Assembly (NCBI RefSeq): GCF_023856365.1
Contig: NC_064552.1
Span: 372,001 to 436,000, forward strand
DNA length: 64,000 nt
Origin: Brienomyrus brachyistius
Lineage: Eukaryota; Chordata; Actinopteri; Osteoglossiformes; Mormyridae
Reading direction: 5' to 3'
A program made the position numbers and the translations under genes. Of the stretch, positions 1 through 11,392 are shown in pieces. The notes under the pieces are model-generated. The model was not told where the DNA came from, made no database searches, and saw only the letters and a list, made by a program, of their open reading frames with translations. The first letter of the stretch is position 1; the number at the start of each line of letters is the position of its first letter.

Positions 1-136
1 TTCACATTTTAGATGTTTTTTTTGCAGCATTCAAGCCGATCATTAAGTCTGCCACTCAGTTTTTCTGACACACATTGGGTGTGAGCACAGTGACTTCCTC
101 CTGCTGTGATGTCACCCGCATTGATAACACAAGCGG

Positions 137-545
137 ATGATGGTCTGGAAGTATTTTTCACTTTTAACAACAACTAGTAGCACTGTGATTTGCAATTTTT
201 GTAAAAACGTTTTGAGAGGTGGGAGTAGCATGCAATGGAACATCCTACTAAATAAAGTGCTTGCAATTGTGCAGGACAATGCCAGTAGTATGAGAAAAGC
301 AGTGGATATTTTGGGACTTGCGAGCTTGGGCTGTTTTATGCACTCGCTACAGCTTGTGATACACAAAGAGCTGCTATTGCAATGAAATGACACTGTTGTT
401 GTGGGAGAAAAATTGTGGGGCATTTTAAGCATTCGGCACTCGCGTATCCTCGCTTGGAAGATATTCAAACTGAACTGCAAAATGCCTCAAAAACGTGTAA
501 AACAAGATATACAAATGAGGTGGAACAGTGCGTTATGCATGTCAC
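137..545 (+). pseudogene. hAT transposase remnant, broken
   Basis: Translated pieces recall hAT-superfamily transposases of the ZBED type. From about 270 the + strand reads VQDNASSMRKAVDILGLASLGCF followed by HSLQL, the pattern of the catalytic-core region. After an in-frame stop at 383-385 another frame reads GHFKHSALAYPRLEDIQTEL (415-477). A third frame then gives a QDIQMRWNS-like segment (about 505-530). The stop and at least two frame changes make it non-functional. No start or N-terminal DNA-binding domain is seen, so the element probably begins before the window. Its 3' end may be the terminal-repeat-like sequence near 993. Decisive check: translated search against Repbase or Dfam hAT families. 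Confidence 0.75.
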
Positions 546-621
546 CAGTAGCCTGATTAAACATTTTTTGGTATGCATATTTCATCTGTATTTGGTAGTA
601 TAAAAATATTCATAATATATA

Positions 622-884
<263 letters not shown>

Positions 885-893
885 GTTATATTC

Positions 894-993
894 AAATATT
901 AAAGTAAAAAGAGCTCTTTTATCAGAAGCTGTATCGGAAATTGTATATCGGAATCGGATCACAACTGAAAAAATGTGGATCGTCCCATCCCTA
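894..993. mobile_element. probable 3' end of the hAT element
   Basis: The stretch ends in CGTCCCATCCCTA, like the terminal inverted repeats of fish hAT elements (TAGGGATGGG when read inward). Together with the transposase fragments upstream it suggests one hAT copy into which the TG/TA repeat expanded. The left end is outside the window, so the repeat pair cannot be confirmed. Confidence 0.5.
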
Positions 994-2755
994 CTTATTT
1001 TGCCTTAGGCCCCTAACCCATTGTTCCCATTGTGTGGATTGCTGTGTCTTCAGTGGTGTTTGAATTCATATTGTGCTCCTTAGAAATGTTGTCTGATATG
1101 AGCCTATTTTATTTCTTCTCACAGTAATAGTGGTAACAAAGCTGCCTGCTTCTCTAGTCCCTGTTGCACTTATTGTTAGTATTGCTCATGACAAAGAATA
1201 TAGTATAAGAAGTGAAGCAGCCATGCTCGTTTCTCATTGGTGACTCAAACTGCCCTCCTTCTTAAAAATGTTGGCATAGGATGGAGAGGGGCAACAAGGT
1301 CTTTGTCTGTTCTACATGAATGGTGCTTTTTGAAACTGGACGGTTGTCAATCACAGGTTATTAATAATTGAACAAAATATATAAGTTATATTCTGACTGG
1401 GTTTGCCCATTGCTGGCCTGGATGTTAACAGAGTCAGGGAGTTTTTGCTGCACCTTGCCGCTGGAATACTGACATGCTGCATTTGGGAGTCAAAGCATTG
1501 TTTCATTCCTTGGAAAATGCCCCTGGCTGTTTATTATGTGGCCTCTGCGGCTGTACACATGTTTTAAAAATGTATTTAATGAGCAGAGGAGTCAGTGCCC
1601 TCAAGGGTGATATGACTTTGAAATATGTGGGATATTCTGATGAAATGTGTAGTGCTGCCTCTGTTGATCAGCTCATGTATTCAGTATAAAGAGTAGTACT
1701 TGCTTTTAAATTATTGACCAGTTATAAAATTTCTGAATGTGAGCACTGCCTGCTTGCCCAGAAAGATTTATACTTTTTACTGGTCCTTCGTGTTTTAAGA
1801 AGGTCAGAAACCAGATATGTCTTTGTAGCATCAGTCATGAAAATGGCTGGTGACTTAAGGTGTAAAGTAGTTACCCACTGCAAATTTCTTAAATGAAAAT
1901 TCTTATGTGTATGAAATAAAGTGATGAAATGAAGCTCTGCCAAAGCCTGTCGTAATGGAGCCTTTGGGGATAGAGTCCTCATTACTCTTGCTAGAACACT
2001 AACACAGCTTCTGCTCATTTTACTGCTCTGTTTTTAGGGGATTTGTGTATGTACTTTGTCCAGATGAGTGGTATCCATTGCCTTTAATTTTCTCATCTGG
2101 TTTTCAATTTTGTCAACAAATCTTACCAGGTTTGGTAATGGTAATTTTGATTTGCTTGCTTTTACTTTTCCTTTGGTTTGTTGACCTTATACTACACTGT
2201 TTGGCTTTCGTTAGCTGGTTAGCTGCACAGTGAAGCTAGCCATGGTGCTGAAACAGAAACCTGCCTAGATCACTTAGTTGTCTTTTCGACCTCCAGAGAC
2301 CTCAAATTTCCGATGGTAAAATGTAATCTTAAACTCCAAAATTAGGCTAGATTATATGCAAAATATTTTATGGTGATAATTTTTTCTCAGTCACTTGGTG
2401 TTGATAATTATCATGATATGCTTCAAGGTATTACTGCTGTACCTCAAGGATCTATTTCTGCTTAAAATTCCCTTGGGATTCCAATTAAATGCCCAATATG
2501 AAAAAAAGATGTGCACAGAGTGTAGGGAGGGAGAGTGGAGGCCGTGTGCAGGGCAGAGGGACTGTAATCTGATGACTTTATGTTCTGCACAGTGTGAATT
2601 TCTGATGGCTTGCTCCTTGAGTCAGTGCAGAAAATGTCCTCTACCCACATCAGATGTGCATTTATATGCAAAGAGACAGTAAATGTAAATGGGGAATTGG
2701 CTTGAAAGAGTTTTGTACCTCAGCTGATTAATAGTCTTTGGTTTTTCCCTTGCAG
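994..2755. other. intronic sequence, nothing recognised
   Basis: AT-rich, apparently single-copy sequence. ORFs up to 98 codons occur, but none resembles a known protein and none is flanked by convincing splice sites. It ends in the polypyrimidine tract and TTGCAG acceptor of the first vti1a exon in the window. Confidence 0.5.
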
Positions 2756-2814
2756 AGGAGAAGACACAGCTGGTTTTAAATGTCGACAAAAAGCTTGAGG
2801 AAGTCCGGGAGCTG
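2756..2814 (+). CDS. vti1a: vti1a coding exon: N-terminal domain, helix b part
   Basis: Encodes (E)EKTQLVLNVDKKLEEVREL, colinear with about residues 33-51 of mammalian VTI1A. This lies in the N-terminal three-helix (Habc-like) domain that binds epsin-type adaptors and regulates the SNARE. The acceptor is a pyrimidine-rich run ending TTGCAG (to 2755) and the donor is GTATGT at 2815. The exon is 59 nt: two bases complete a split codon (G from the previous exon plus AG gives Glu), then 18 further codons, ending at a codon boundary. The acidic and basic spacing (KKLEEVREL) fits an amphipathic helix. An alternative acceptor two bases downstream would shift the frame relative to the upstream exon and is less likely. 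The upstream exon is outside the window. Confidence 0.92.
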
Positions 2815-2998
2815 GTATGTCTTTCATCTCTCGTTTTGTTCACCTGTTTTTCTGAATAATGAATTTTGAAAGTTTCCCATATCAGCAACATTCATTATCA
2901 GTCACAGTTATATTGCTGTTGTAGCTCATCTGCCATTTTTATTCATTTGTAATTTGTTTTTGGGTCATTTCATTTTAAATCAATACCAAAAATAAATA

Positions 2999-3297
2999 CA
3001 GAAGCTCCTCTACTTACGAACGAGATACATTCCGAACGGCCATTTGTAACTTGAAATGTTCATAAGTCGTTATTTGAAACATCATTTGAACTAGGATGCT
3101 GTGAGTACGCACGCTACGCTGCTGCACGGCAGGAGTAGCAGCCAAAAGTCGTACTAGGCAGAATTGGCGCTTAGAAAAAAAATTGATGTTGTGGACAGGA
3201 AACGGGAGCCCAATGAACACAATTTGGACATGCAGTCCTCTTCGTTCGTATGTCTGAAAGTTTGTAAGTTGAAAGTTAGTAAGTAGAGGAGCATCTA
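2999..3297. mobile_element. MITE with about 20-bp terminal inverted repeats
   Basis: The left end, GCTCCTCTACTTAC (from 3003), is matched in reverse complement by GTAAGTAGAGGAGC near 3280-3293, about 300 bp apart. The ends are also similar further in (GAACG and TTCGTAAG motifs). No coding capacity is visible. The element is non-autonomous. The motif resembles pogo/Tigger-type ends, but I do not assign a superfamily. TA dinucleotides flank or overlap both ends. Confidence 0.7.
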
Positions 3298-4260
3298 GTT
3301 TTTCCTTCACCATTTTTGGTTGATGAAATGTAGCATGTGAATTACAGAAACCTTTCAGAGCTCAAAAATATGCTTTTCAAAAATACAGCACCTTTTCTAC
3401 ATCACAGGTAACAGAATCTCTCAGGTGCTCTCTTGGCTATTCATTTGATTTTAGAGTGATATTAGTGTGTAGTTTCAGTGATTTCTTTGTTTGTTGGTTC
3501 ATTCATTCATTTATCTATTTGTTTCAGAGCCTTGTAACTCCAACACAAGGAGCCTTGAATATTTTTTTTTTTTTTAATTTGAAAGCATGCAAAGAGTACA
3601 GTACTTTCTTCTCACTTGAGTGGGAGACATTTCCCCTCTCTCCACATGCCCTTTACTCAAATACAGCATTAAATAAATGAATAAAAAACTTGGGCACATT
3701 TGGGGTGCTTCTCTCACGATCAAGTAGCAGGTTACTGTATTATATACAAATGATATGAAAATGTATGTATTTCATTAAGAAATTACTTGTTACTCCCAGC
3801 CTTCACTGTTTTAATAATCCGATCCAAAAAAAAATGCCGATTGCTAGATGAACTTCGACCTTGAAATGAGAAAATTGAATTTGGCTCTTCAACAAGCTAT
3901 TGCTGTGCCATGAGGCTGAAGTAACAAAAAAGTTATAGCTTATAAGAAAACACTGTGGTGCAAATAAAAGGCTACATCTCAAAGTGATTTTTAAATAAAT
4001 ATTTCTAAAGTCTGAAAGATGCATGTAATTCACATGCCAAATTTCATCAGAATACAAAGCCCGCTTCATGAATTTATACTGATTCCTAAGTTTTGGGCAT
4101 TATAAAATACCTCTAATATTTTAGGTGCCCTACTAATCTGCTTAAATTGTAGTAAATGAAGGTCTGTAGAGTACAGAAAAGCTCCACCTCCTGGCATGGT
4201 AGGCGCTGCTTCCTGTCTGATACATGTGCAAGAAGGTTAAAGTGCTCCTTGTTTTTGTAG
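3298..4260. other. intronic sequence, nothing recognised
   Basis: AT-rich unique-looking sequence with a short TTCA/TTTA-rich stretch near 3497-3530 and a poly-T run near 3561. It ends with the TTGTTTTTGTAG acceptor of the next vti1a exon. Confidence 0.5.
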
Positions 4261-4371
4261 CTGGAGCAGATGGACCTAGAGGTGCGGGAGATACCAGCCC
4301 AGAGCAGAGGCATGTACAACAGCAGGTTGAAGAGCTACAAGCAGGAGATGGACAAGCTGGAGAAGGACTTT
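4261..4371 (+). CDS. vti1a: vti1a coding exon: end of N-terminal helical domain
   Basis: Encodes 37 residues in phase 0, beginning LEQMDLEVREIPAQSRGMY and ending YKQEMDKLEKDF. They match mammalian VTI1A residues about 52-88, the third helix region of the N-terminal domain. The hallmark LEQMDLEVREIP and the SRGMY/SYKQEM motifs make the family call close to certain. The acceptor is TTTTTGTAG (to 4260) and the donor GTGAGT at 4372. The exon is 111 nt, so its loss would keep the frame, though skipping would remove a structural helix. The upstream intron is only 1446 nt, the shortest of the five in the window; the downstream one is 15 kb. Confidence 0.96.
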
Positions 4372-5145
4372 GTGAGTCTGCATCCCTTTTGTCCCCTTTG
4401 GTTCAATTCTGAAGTTTGACCGAGAGCTTTAAAAGCTTTGTCTCCTGTGAAACTGGCCCTGCTGTCAATGAGCAGTTAAAGTGGTGCAGTGCAACAGCTA
4501 CAGGAGAAGCTGCCATAGGGTGCCGAATTCTGATGGTACAGCAGCAGAGCATCCTTAAGGACCTGACCGCTTTGGCAGTGATCTCATGCCTCGGATAACC
4601 GTGCATTTGTAGTTACGGGTCTATGTGCTCCTTCAGCCCGAGGCTGCCTTGAAAAGCCAGTGCGAGTCCACCTTAGAGAGACACTCATTACCACTCGCTT
4701 TCCTTCTTTAGTCATTCATCAGTTCCACCTTTGTCAAAGTTCAGTTACCCTGTACACACTTCTTACACCTTACTCCTCTTCACCAACTGCACATCTTACT
4801 GAGTAAAGTGTAGATAAAATACATCAGATACACTGCTCTTGGCATACTGCTAGCGTAGGAGGACTGTGTTTGCTATGAGTAGTGAGGCTGTTATATGACC
4901 TGGGTGCCTCTGTTCAGGAGAAATGGCTTTTTGCTGCCACCTAAACATTAATTGTGTTTTTAGACAGACCAGATTAAAGGACTGAACATATTTAAAGTGT
5001 TCAGGTGAGAAATGCCATAGCCAGCATTGGTCTGGAGGCAGGAAGGATTTGGAATGCTGAATTGTGTATGTATTACCTAAACAAATCAGCAGTGAATTGT
5101 TGGTTAAAGTCATCATCCAGTGTTCTACTTGCCCCCTTTAAAACT
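4372..5145. other. intronic sequence, nothing recognised
   Basis: Start of the 15-kb intron. Unique-looking sequence with no repeat, coding or RNA signature that I can support. Confidence 0.5.
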
Positions 5146-5489
5146 GGCGCCGTTTAGCATAAGCGGCCTGCTGTGGTGCTGGTGGCGCCGTTTAGCATAA
5201 GCGGCCTGCTGTGGTGCTGGTGGCGCCGTTTAGCATAAGCGGCGTGCTGTGGTGCTGGTGGCGCCGTTTAGCATAAGCGGCCTGCTCTGGTGCTGGTGGC
5301 GCCGTTTAGCATAAGCGGCGTGCTGTGGTGCTGGTGGCGCCGTTTAGCATAAGCGGCCTGCTCTGGTGCTGGTGGCGCCGTTTAGCATAAGCGGCCTGCT
5401 CTGGTGCTGGTGGCGCCGTTTAGCATAAGCGGCCTGCTCTGGTGCTGGTGGCGCTGTTTAGCATAAGTGGTGGTGTACTGTGGTGCTGG
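5146..5489. repeat. 38-bp minisatellite, about 9 copies
   Basis: The unit contains GGCGCCGTTTAGCATAAGCG followed by a GCTGTGGTGCTGGT-like tail. Copies are nearly identical, alternating GCTGTGG and GCTCTGG variants, except the last one (5450-5489), which carries substitutions and a short insertion. Each unit has a GGCGCC palindrome. Confidence 0.96.
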
Positions 5490-5589
5490 TTCTCTATTAT
5501 TTTAACTTGTATGGGGAAAAATCAGGCAGAACACATTAAGATTAGAAGCTATAGTAATGGAGGTTTAATGCCCTGGATTTTACTACTCT

Positions 5590-5810
5590 TAATACCATGC
5601 ATAAAATGAATTGGATACGGCACTGTTTGTTTGGAGACAGTGCCCCATGGTGTTACATTCCAGATGTATTATTTGCGATGCGTGGTGGTCTGAGATTTAT
5701 TTTGCCGTATGATTTTTGGTATAGTAAATTTCCCGTAAAGCTTTCGAATTTTCGTAAGCAAGCTTTAAATTTGTGTAAAAAGACTTTCAAGCATAACATG
5801 TCCTCTTAAG
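5590..5810 (+). pseudogene. LINE reverse-transcriptase fragment
   Basis: The frame from 5597 includes GLRFILPYDF, then KFPVKLSNFRKQAL and KHNMS. In my judgement this is the conserved pattern near the C-terminal part of L1/Tx1-like fish LINE ORF2 proteins (LPxDF...LPVKLSxFHKQAL...YKHNFSPH). About 70 residues remain and the frame is lost after 5807. It is an old 5'-truncated and decayed copy. The assignment rests on motif memory only; a translated search would decide it. Confidence 0.55.
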
Positions 5811-6726
5811 TGTACAACGATCAATATGTTTTATAGAGGCAACACCGTGTTTAACAAAGTGTGTTTTGAAAAGGACGTTAATTTTTATAAAGTTTTATCG
5901 TTGAAAGTGGCAATCAAGTTAGCTATGAGAGGTATATTTAGGGTTTATTTATTTTCTCACTAGGAGCATTCCCCAACTTTGTCAGGCATGCATTCAAGCA
6001 CTTGGGGACCATACAAATTACTGAGCACAATTTTGGTTGCTGCAATGAAGGTTTTGGCAAAATGGACTAGCCTGCCGCATCATTTTTTCACTTTGATTTT
6101 CGGGGTCTTTTTGAATTCAGCTCTCTGTAGGTTGATATATTTAATTTCCATCAAACGATGTGGCATCCTTTCGTTCCTAACACATTACCCTGTCCTTATC
6201 AGTATAGATATCTGAGAGAGCACCCATTGAGTTCCTTTAATTTTTTTGAGCAGTGTATTTTAATACACGATTTGAGTGAACGCAACTTTCTTCAGGAACA
6301 CATTAGTCGCGTTGTAGTATTGTTCTTGACCATCAAGCAGAATGACAATATGGTGGTACAGAAAGAGGATAAAACTTTTGAGGTGGTATGCAGTGTAAAA
6401 TATCAATGAACCACTGCTTTAGATGGTTTTAGATGGCCTGTGACATGTTTTTAAACCATAATAAAGTCTGTCCTGGTGATCCATTGTTTTCCAAAGACAC
6501 CAGAAATGAAGCAGCGGGACCATGTGGCAGCAAAGGAAGGGACTGAAGGTTGTAGAAGACATTTGGTCTTGTACACACAGTAACTCTAAAAGTATTTGTC
6601 AGCTCTTTTTCAAACTTCCCAGGAATTTTGTATATGTGATGATCTGGGGTCTAGTTCATTTAGAGGCATATGGCACCTAAACTGAAGTAGTGTCATTTAG
6701 TGGTGGGACAGGAAATGACTGCCACA
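5811..6726. other. possible further decayed retroelement; otherwise unrecognised
   Basis: Contains short open stretches (5979-6215 and 6158-6409) that I cannot assign. They may be a frameshifted continuation of the LINE fragment just upstream, but no diagnostic motif is visible. The region from 6420 to 6726 looks unique. Confidence 0.35.
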
Positions 6727-7305
6727 GGTGCGGATCCAGTGAACCCGATTACACCGAGAAAATGCTGATCCGGAGAACCCGATGACACTGAGAGAATGCA
6801 GATCCGTTGAACTGATTACACCGAGAGAATGCGGATCCGGTGAACCCGATTGCACCGAGAGAATGCGGATCCGGTGAACCCGATTGCACCGAGAGAATGC
6901 GGATCCGGTGAACCCGATTGCACCGAGAGAATGCGGATCCGGTGAACCCGATTGCACCGAGAGAATGCGGATCCGGTGAACCCGATTGCACCGAGAGAAT
7001 GCGGATCCGGTGAACCCGATTGCGCCGAGAGAATGCGGATCCGGTGAACCCGATTGCGCCGAGAGAATGCGGATCCGGTGAACCCGATTGCGCCGAGAGA
7101 ATGCGGATCCGGTGAACCCGATTGCGCCGAGAGAATGCGGATCCGGTGAACCCGATTGCGCCGAGAGAATGCGGATCCGGTGAACCCGATTGCGCCGAGA
7201 GAATGCGGATCCGGTGAACCCGATTGCGCCGAGAGAATGCGGATCCGGTGAACCCGATTGCGCCGAGAGAATGCGGATCCGGTGAACCCGATTACACCGA
7301 GAAAA
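6727..7305. repeat. 34-bp minisatellite with a BamHI site in most units, about 17 copies
   Basis: The unit core is GAATGCGGATCCGGTGAACC followed by CGATTGC(A/G)CCGAGA. The left edge (6727-6830) is degenerate, a middle block has the GCACC variant and the right block GCGCC, so the array grew in at least two steps. All three minus-strand frames lack stops in the unit, giving an accidental 207-codon ORF; 34 bp is not a multiple of 3. Confidence 0.97.
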
Positions 7306-7689
7306 GTCAAAGTTGGGCAACTAATAAAGATTTATTTTAGAAAAAGGAAGAGGTTGTAGGAAGACAAGATTGTAGAGGTTAGAGGGTGTGGTAGGGGCAG
7401 GAATTAGATGTAGGGGGTGGGACCGTCCAGGGAATACAATGTTGTCCTTGTTCCAACAACCTCTAGCTTTTAGAAATGGGATTCAGATATCAGATTTATG
7501 TTATTTTCATGAAGCGCAACTAGTATATGATTCTAGCTTGCTGAAGCATGCCATTTGTTTATGAATATTTGAACAATAAAAACATCAGACTTTGGTATTG
7601 ATATTTCGGTATCATGGTATCAAATGCACGATGTCATGATCTGTGCTTGTCAGCAAATTTAACTTGGTCAGTTAAATACAAGGTTAAGA
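7306..7689. other. intronic sequence, nothing recognised
   Basis: Purine-rich stretch (7330-7420) next to the minisatellite, then AT-rich sequence. No feature supported. Confidence 0.45.
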
Positions 7690-7905
7690 TTAACAAGGTT
7701 AACTTTATTGATACCTGGGGGAAATTCTGGTGCGTACAGCTGCAAGAAATGGTACATGGAGGAACATGCATATGGAGCCAAACTGACAAGGAACAAAGAC
7801 AGTGGACGTAGTGAAAACAAAGTAAATGTGGTGCAAACCTGTTTACAATGTACACAAATATTCAGAAAAAAGAATGTGATGCTAAAAATAAACATGTAAC
7901 AATTA
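7690..7905. repeat. dispersed teleost repeat (CTTTATTGATxCCTGGGGGAAATTC type)
   Basis: Contains ACTTTATTGATACCTGGG directly followed by GGAAATTC (from about 7701). It then passes into a CAGCTGCAAGAAATG, GTACA and GTGAAAACAAAGTAAATG body. This is a motif I know as very common in fish genomes, probably a LINE/SINE tail or other interspersed repeat. Family and orientation are not determined here. Confidence 0.5.
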
Positions 7906-9719
7906 TCATTATGTGCAAAGATTTTAAGTGAAAATATTTAATACATGGTTATTACCTACTGATATAACATACACCTGTACCTCTATGCTCTTTTTAGTAG
8001 TAATCTCAGGATAGGCTCCTGACTCTGAGTAGGACAAGTAGTTTCAGAAAATGCATGGATGGATGTTGCGTGAAATTCTGACATAGGGTTTAATTGCATT
8101 CTGACATATTGAGCCCATGGTTCTGATTAGCGATATATAGCATTGGCAATGTTTGTAATGCTGTAATTAGTATCATTAATACCAAATGGATTGCAAAAGG
8201 TCACCACAGTACCTTTTCAGTACAAGTATCCCGTGCAACATTAGTCTACACAAACTCTGATATATATGGTAAAATGTGGCATCTTATTGGTGCAGCACGA
8301 ATAAATAAAACTGTCACGTTGTGTACTTGATAAATCTGTGTGTCATCGGGCCCAAAATGACTCCAAATAATCCACAAAATGTGGACATTAATCATGAATT
8401 CTGTCCTGCTGTGAGAGAGCGCTTACCTTCCTGTGTTTTCATCAATAAAAAAAAAAGTCAGAGACCAACAGGAGAGTGGGAGGGGGGAGGGGGCAATCGT
8501 GCTCAGGCATGGTCCAGGGAAACCTGGCCAAGTGTGAGTGCAGCCTTAATTTCACTTTTCAGTGTTGTCATATTACTTTTCCACCAGTAGATGGTGACAT
8601 TGATCTAGGAATCTTGTCCCTTTTGCCTCTCCCTTCAGACAGGCTATTGCTTATTTGTAGTGATGTTATTTGCTTTGTAGGAAGCACTACTGCATCCGTT
8701 AGCAGGGGGATGAAGGCAAGTAGTGCTTTGCACACTGCGTATGTTCCATGCTTGTGGTGTGTGCAGAGCCCATATAGTACATGTATTTCATTTTTACACT
8801 TGTTCCAAGTGAGGTTGTGGGCTGTTAAACTGTTTTAAACTAACTAAAAATCTGAACATGAATAATATTTAACACAATATAGCATTTATAATAAAATTAA
8901 AATTATAGAAATGTATTGGATTTTAGCATTGTCCTGTCAATATTGAGAAGTGAGATTGCATAAATTAATAAACGAAAAACCCATATTACTTTGCTTTCCC
9001 TGCTTTAGTAGGTTATCATCTAATATTAGCTCATATTGGTTCATATTTAGAATTAACTTATAAAAGTTTTTGCTAGTGTGACATGATTTTATATTTGAGA
9101 TGCTGAGCAGACTGCAACTACGCCTGGTGTTTATTTGCCAGTGCGAGTATTTGCATTTTGAGCCATTTCCTTTTAAGATGAGCTTCCAGAAGCTTAGAAA
9201 TGGTTCTCCTTTGGTTATCATGGTCATATAGCTACTGCACAGCATCTGTGAGGATTATCTACATAAACTTATGTTTTGTATGTTTCTATGAATGGAGCCT
9301 GTTTCCTGCGCAGGTTCTGTGTTGTGCTCTTCCCAATAAACACTATAAATACACTGTACTTGCCAATAAAGTCACAACTTACTTTTTGCTGTTTGTTGTT
9401 CCTCTGGGCCAGGAAGGGAGAACAGAAACCAGATTGGTTGCTATATTATATTATAGTCTTCCTGTGTTCTTCTACTGAACTATAAACGCATAAACACACT
9501 ACTTCTGTCCTTTAAATGAAAATTAGAAATATACTGAAAAGGATTTTCATATTGTCAATATTCACTCCCACTGGCTAGAATGTCTTCCTCAATACGGTAT
9601 CTGCTCATGCTTGTTGATATTGCTGTGTCTAGCTTGTAAATGTAGGTCGCTGGCTGAATTGTAAATTTAGCATTAAACTGTTCTGTGCTTTTAACGCAAT
9701 CATCCACATAAATATTGTT
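7906..9719. other. intronic sequence with one short dispersed-repeat piece
   Basis: Mostly AT-rich unique-looking sequence. At about 8497-8550 a segment (GCTCAGGCATGGTCCAGG, then TGGCCAAGTGTGAGTGCAGC) is repeated in diverged form at 13932-13985, so both are copies of one interspersed repeat. A purine tract with GGGAGGGGGGAGGGGG lies near 8475-8495. Nothing else supported. Confidence 0.5.
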
Positions 9720-10555
9720 GAATAGCCTGGACGTCACCATTTCCTGATGCAGTGTTAGCTGCTGCAGTGGCAGAAACAGTGCGAGTATTGAATAGCCAGG
9801 ACATCACCGTTTCCTGATGCAGTTTTAGCTGCTGCAGTGGTAGAAGCAGTGTGAGTATTGAATAGCCAGGACGTCACCGTTTCCTGATGCAGTTTTAGCT
9901 GTTGCAGTAGCAGAAGCAGTGCGAGTATTGAATAGCCAGGATGTCACCGTTTCCTGATGCAGTTTTAGCTGTTGCAGTAGCAGAAGCAGTGCGAGTATTG
10001 AATAGCCAGGACATCACCGTTTCCTGATGCAGTTTTAGCTGCTGCAGTGGTAGAAGCAGTGTGAGTATTGAATAGCCAGGACGTCACCGTTTCCTGATGC
10101 AGTTTTAGCTGTTGCAGTAGCAGAAGCAGTGCGAGTATTGAATAGCCAGGATGTCACCGTTTCCTGATGCAGTTTTAGCTGTTGCAGTAGCAGAAGCAGT
10201 GCGAGTATTGAATAGCCAGGACGTCACCGTTTCCTGATGCAGTTTTAGCTGTTGCAGAAGCAGTGCGAGTATTGAATAGCCAGGACGTCACCGTTTCCTG
10301 ATGCAGTTTTAGCTGCTGCAGTGGTAGAAGCAGTGTGAGTATTGAATAGCCAGGACGTCACTGCTTCCTTATGCAACTTTGGCTGCTACAGTGGCACAAG
10401 CAAGTGTGAACGTCGACTAGCCGGGACATCACTGCTTTCTGATGCAACTTCAGCTGGTACAGTGACACAAGCAGTGCGAGCGTCGAATAGCAGGAACATC
10501 GCTACTTCCTGATGTGGCTTCAGCTGCTACAGTGGCACGAGCAGGGCGAGCATTG
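9720..10555. repeat. 70-bp minisatellite, about 12 copies
   Basis: The unit begins GAATAGCCAGGACGTCACCG, continues TTTCCTGATGCAGTTTTAGC and ends in a CAGTAGCAGAAGCAGTG-like part. Copies from 9790 to 10360 are very similar; those from 10360 to 10555 are progressively diverged (GTCGACTAGCCGGGACATCA and similar). One copy near 10240 lacks about 6-9 bp. Confidence 0.96.
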
Positions 10556-10990
10556 AGATGAGAGCCACTTATTCATCTTCTGAAATGCATGTCTTGCTCC
10601 TCTTCACTTCTGAGAAACCTTTGAAGCATGTAAATCATTGAGAATTATCCACATTATATTTTGTGAGTAGTGGTTTAACTAGCTGTCAGTCATGCAAATG
10701 TCCGGTTGAAGACTTAGGAATTTGGTTTCATATGAGAATCTGATGGATGTGTAGAGTTGTGGCTGGCTGTTGTGCACACACTTTTACTTCTATTTGGACA
10801 TTACGGTGGCAAGAAGGTGTCACAACTTGGAGGAGGACTCCAGCACAGTGCTGCCTCTAATGATTTTTAAGTGTCTATATTTTGGTGCTGTTGCAGGCCA
10901 GCCTCTCATGTAGTGTAATGTTTTCCTTTTCTCTTGTCTTATTACTGTATTCACTTTGAGCCAGATTTAATGTTTCTTTCAGTTGTCAAG
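10556..10990. other. intronic sequence, nothing recognised
   Basis: Spacer between two minisatellites; unique-looking, no gene or repeat signature. Confidence 0.45.
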
Positions 10991-11392
10991 GATAGGTTGT
11001 AGGTGGGGTGAGGGTTCTTACAGGTTTAATACAGGAGACACTGGATGCGGGCGCATAGGTTATAGGTGGGGTGAGGGATATTACAGGTTTAATACAGGAG
11101 ACACTGGATGCGGGCGCATAGGTTGTAGGTGGGATGAGGGTTCTTACAGGTTTAATACAGGAGACTCTGGACGCAGACGCATAGGTTGTAGGTGGGATGA
11201 GGGTTCTTACAGGTTTAATACAGGAGACTCTGGACGCGGGCATAGGTTGTAGGTGAGATGAGGGTTCTTACAGGTTTAATATAGGAGACTCTGGATGCAG
11301 GCATAGGTTGTAGGTGGGATGAGGGTTCTTACAGGTTTAATACAGTAGACACTGGATGGGGGCGCATAGGTTGTTGGTGGGGTGAGGGATAT
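10991..11392. repeat. 63-bp minisatellite, about 6.5 copies
   Basis: The unit contains ATAGGTTGTAGGTGGG, GAGGGTTCTTACAGGTTTAA and TACAGGAGAC(A/T)CTGGATGCG. Later units lose 3-4 bp (GCGGGCGC to GCGGGC). 63 bp is a multiple of 3, so ORFs of 85-89 codons appear on both strands; these are artefacts. Confidence 0.95.

Noticed and set aside
2622..2891. 89-codon minus-strand ORF across the first vti1a exon
   Set aside because: Antisense shadow; the + strand exon has matching splice sites and a protein match.
6697..7320. 207-codon minus-strand ORF with SGSPDPHSLG-type repeats
   Set aside because: 34-bp repeat translated in its three frames in turn; no stop in the unit and no other coding evidence.
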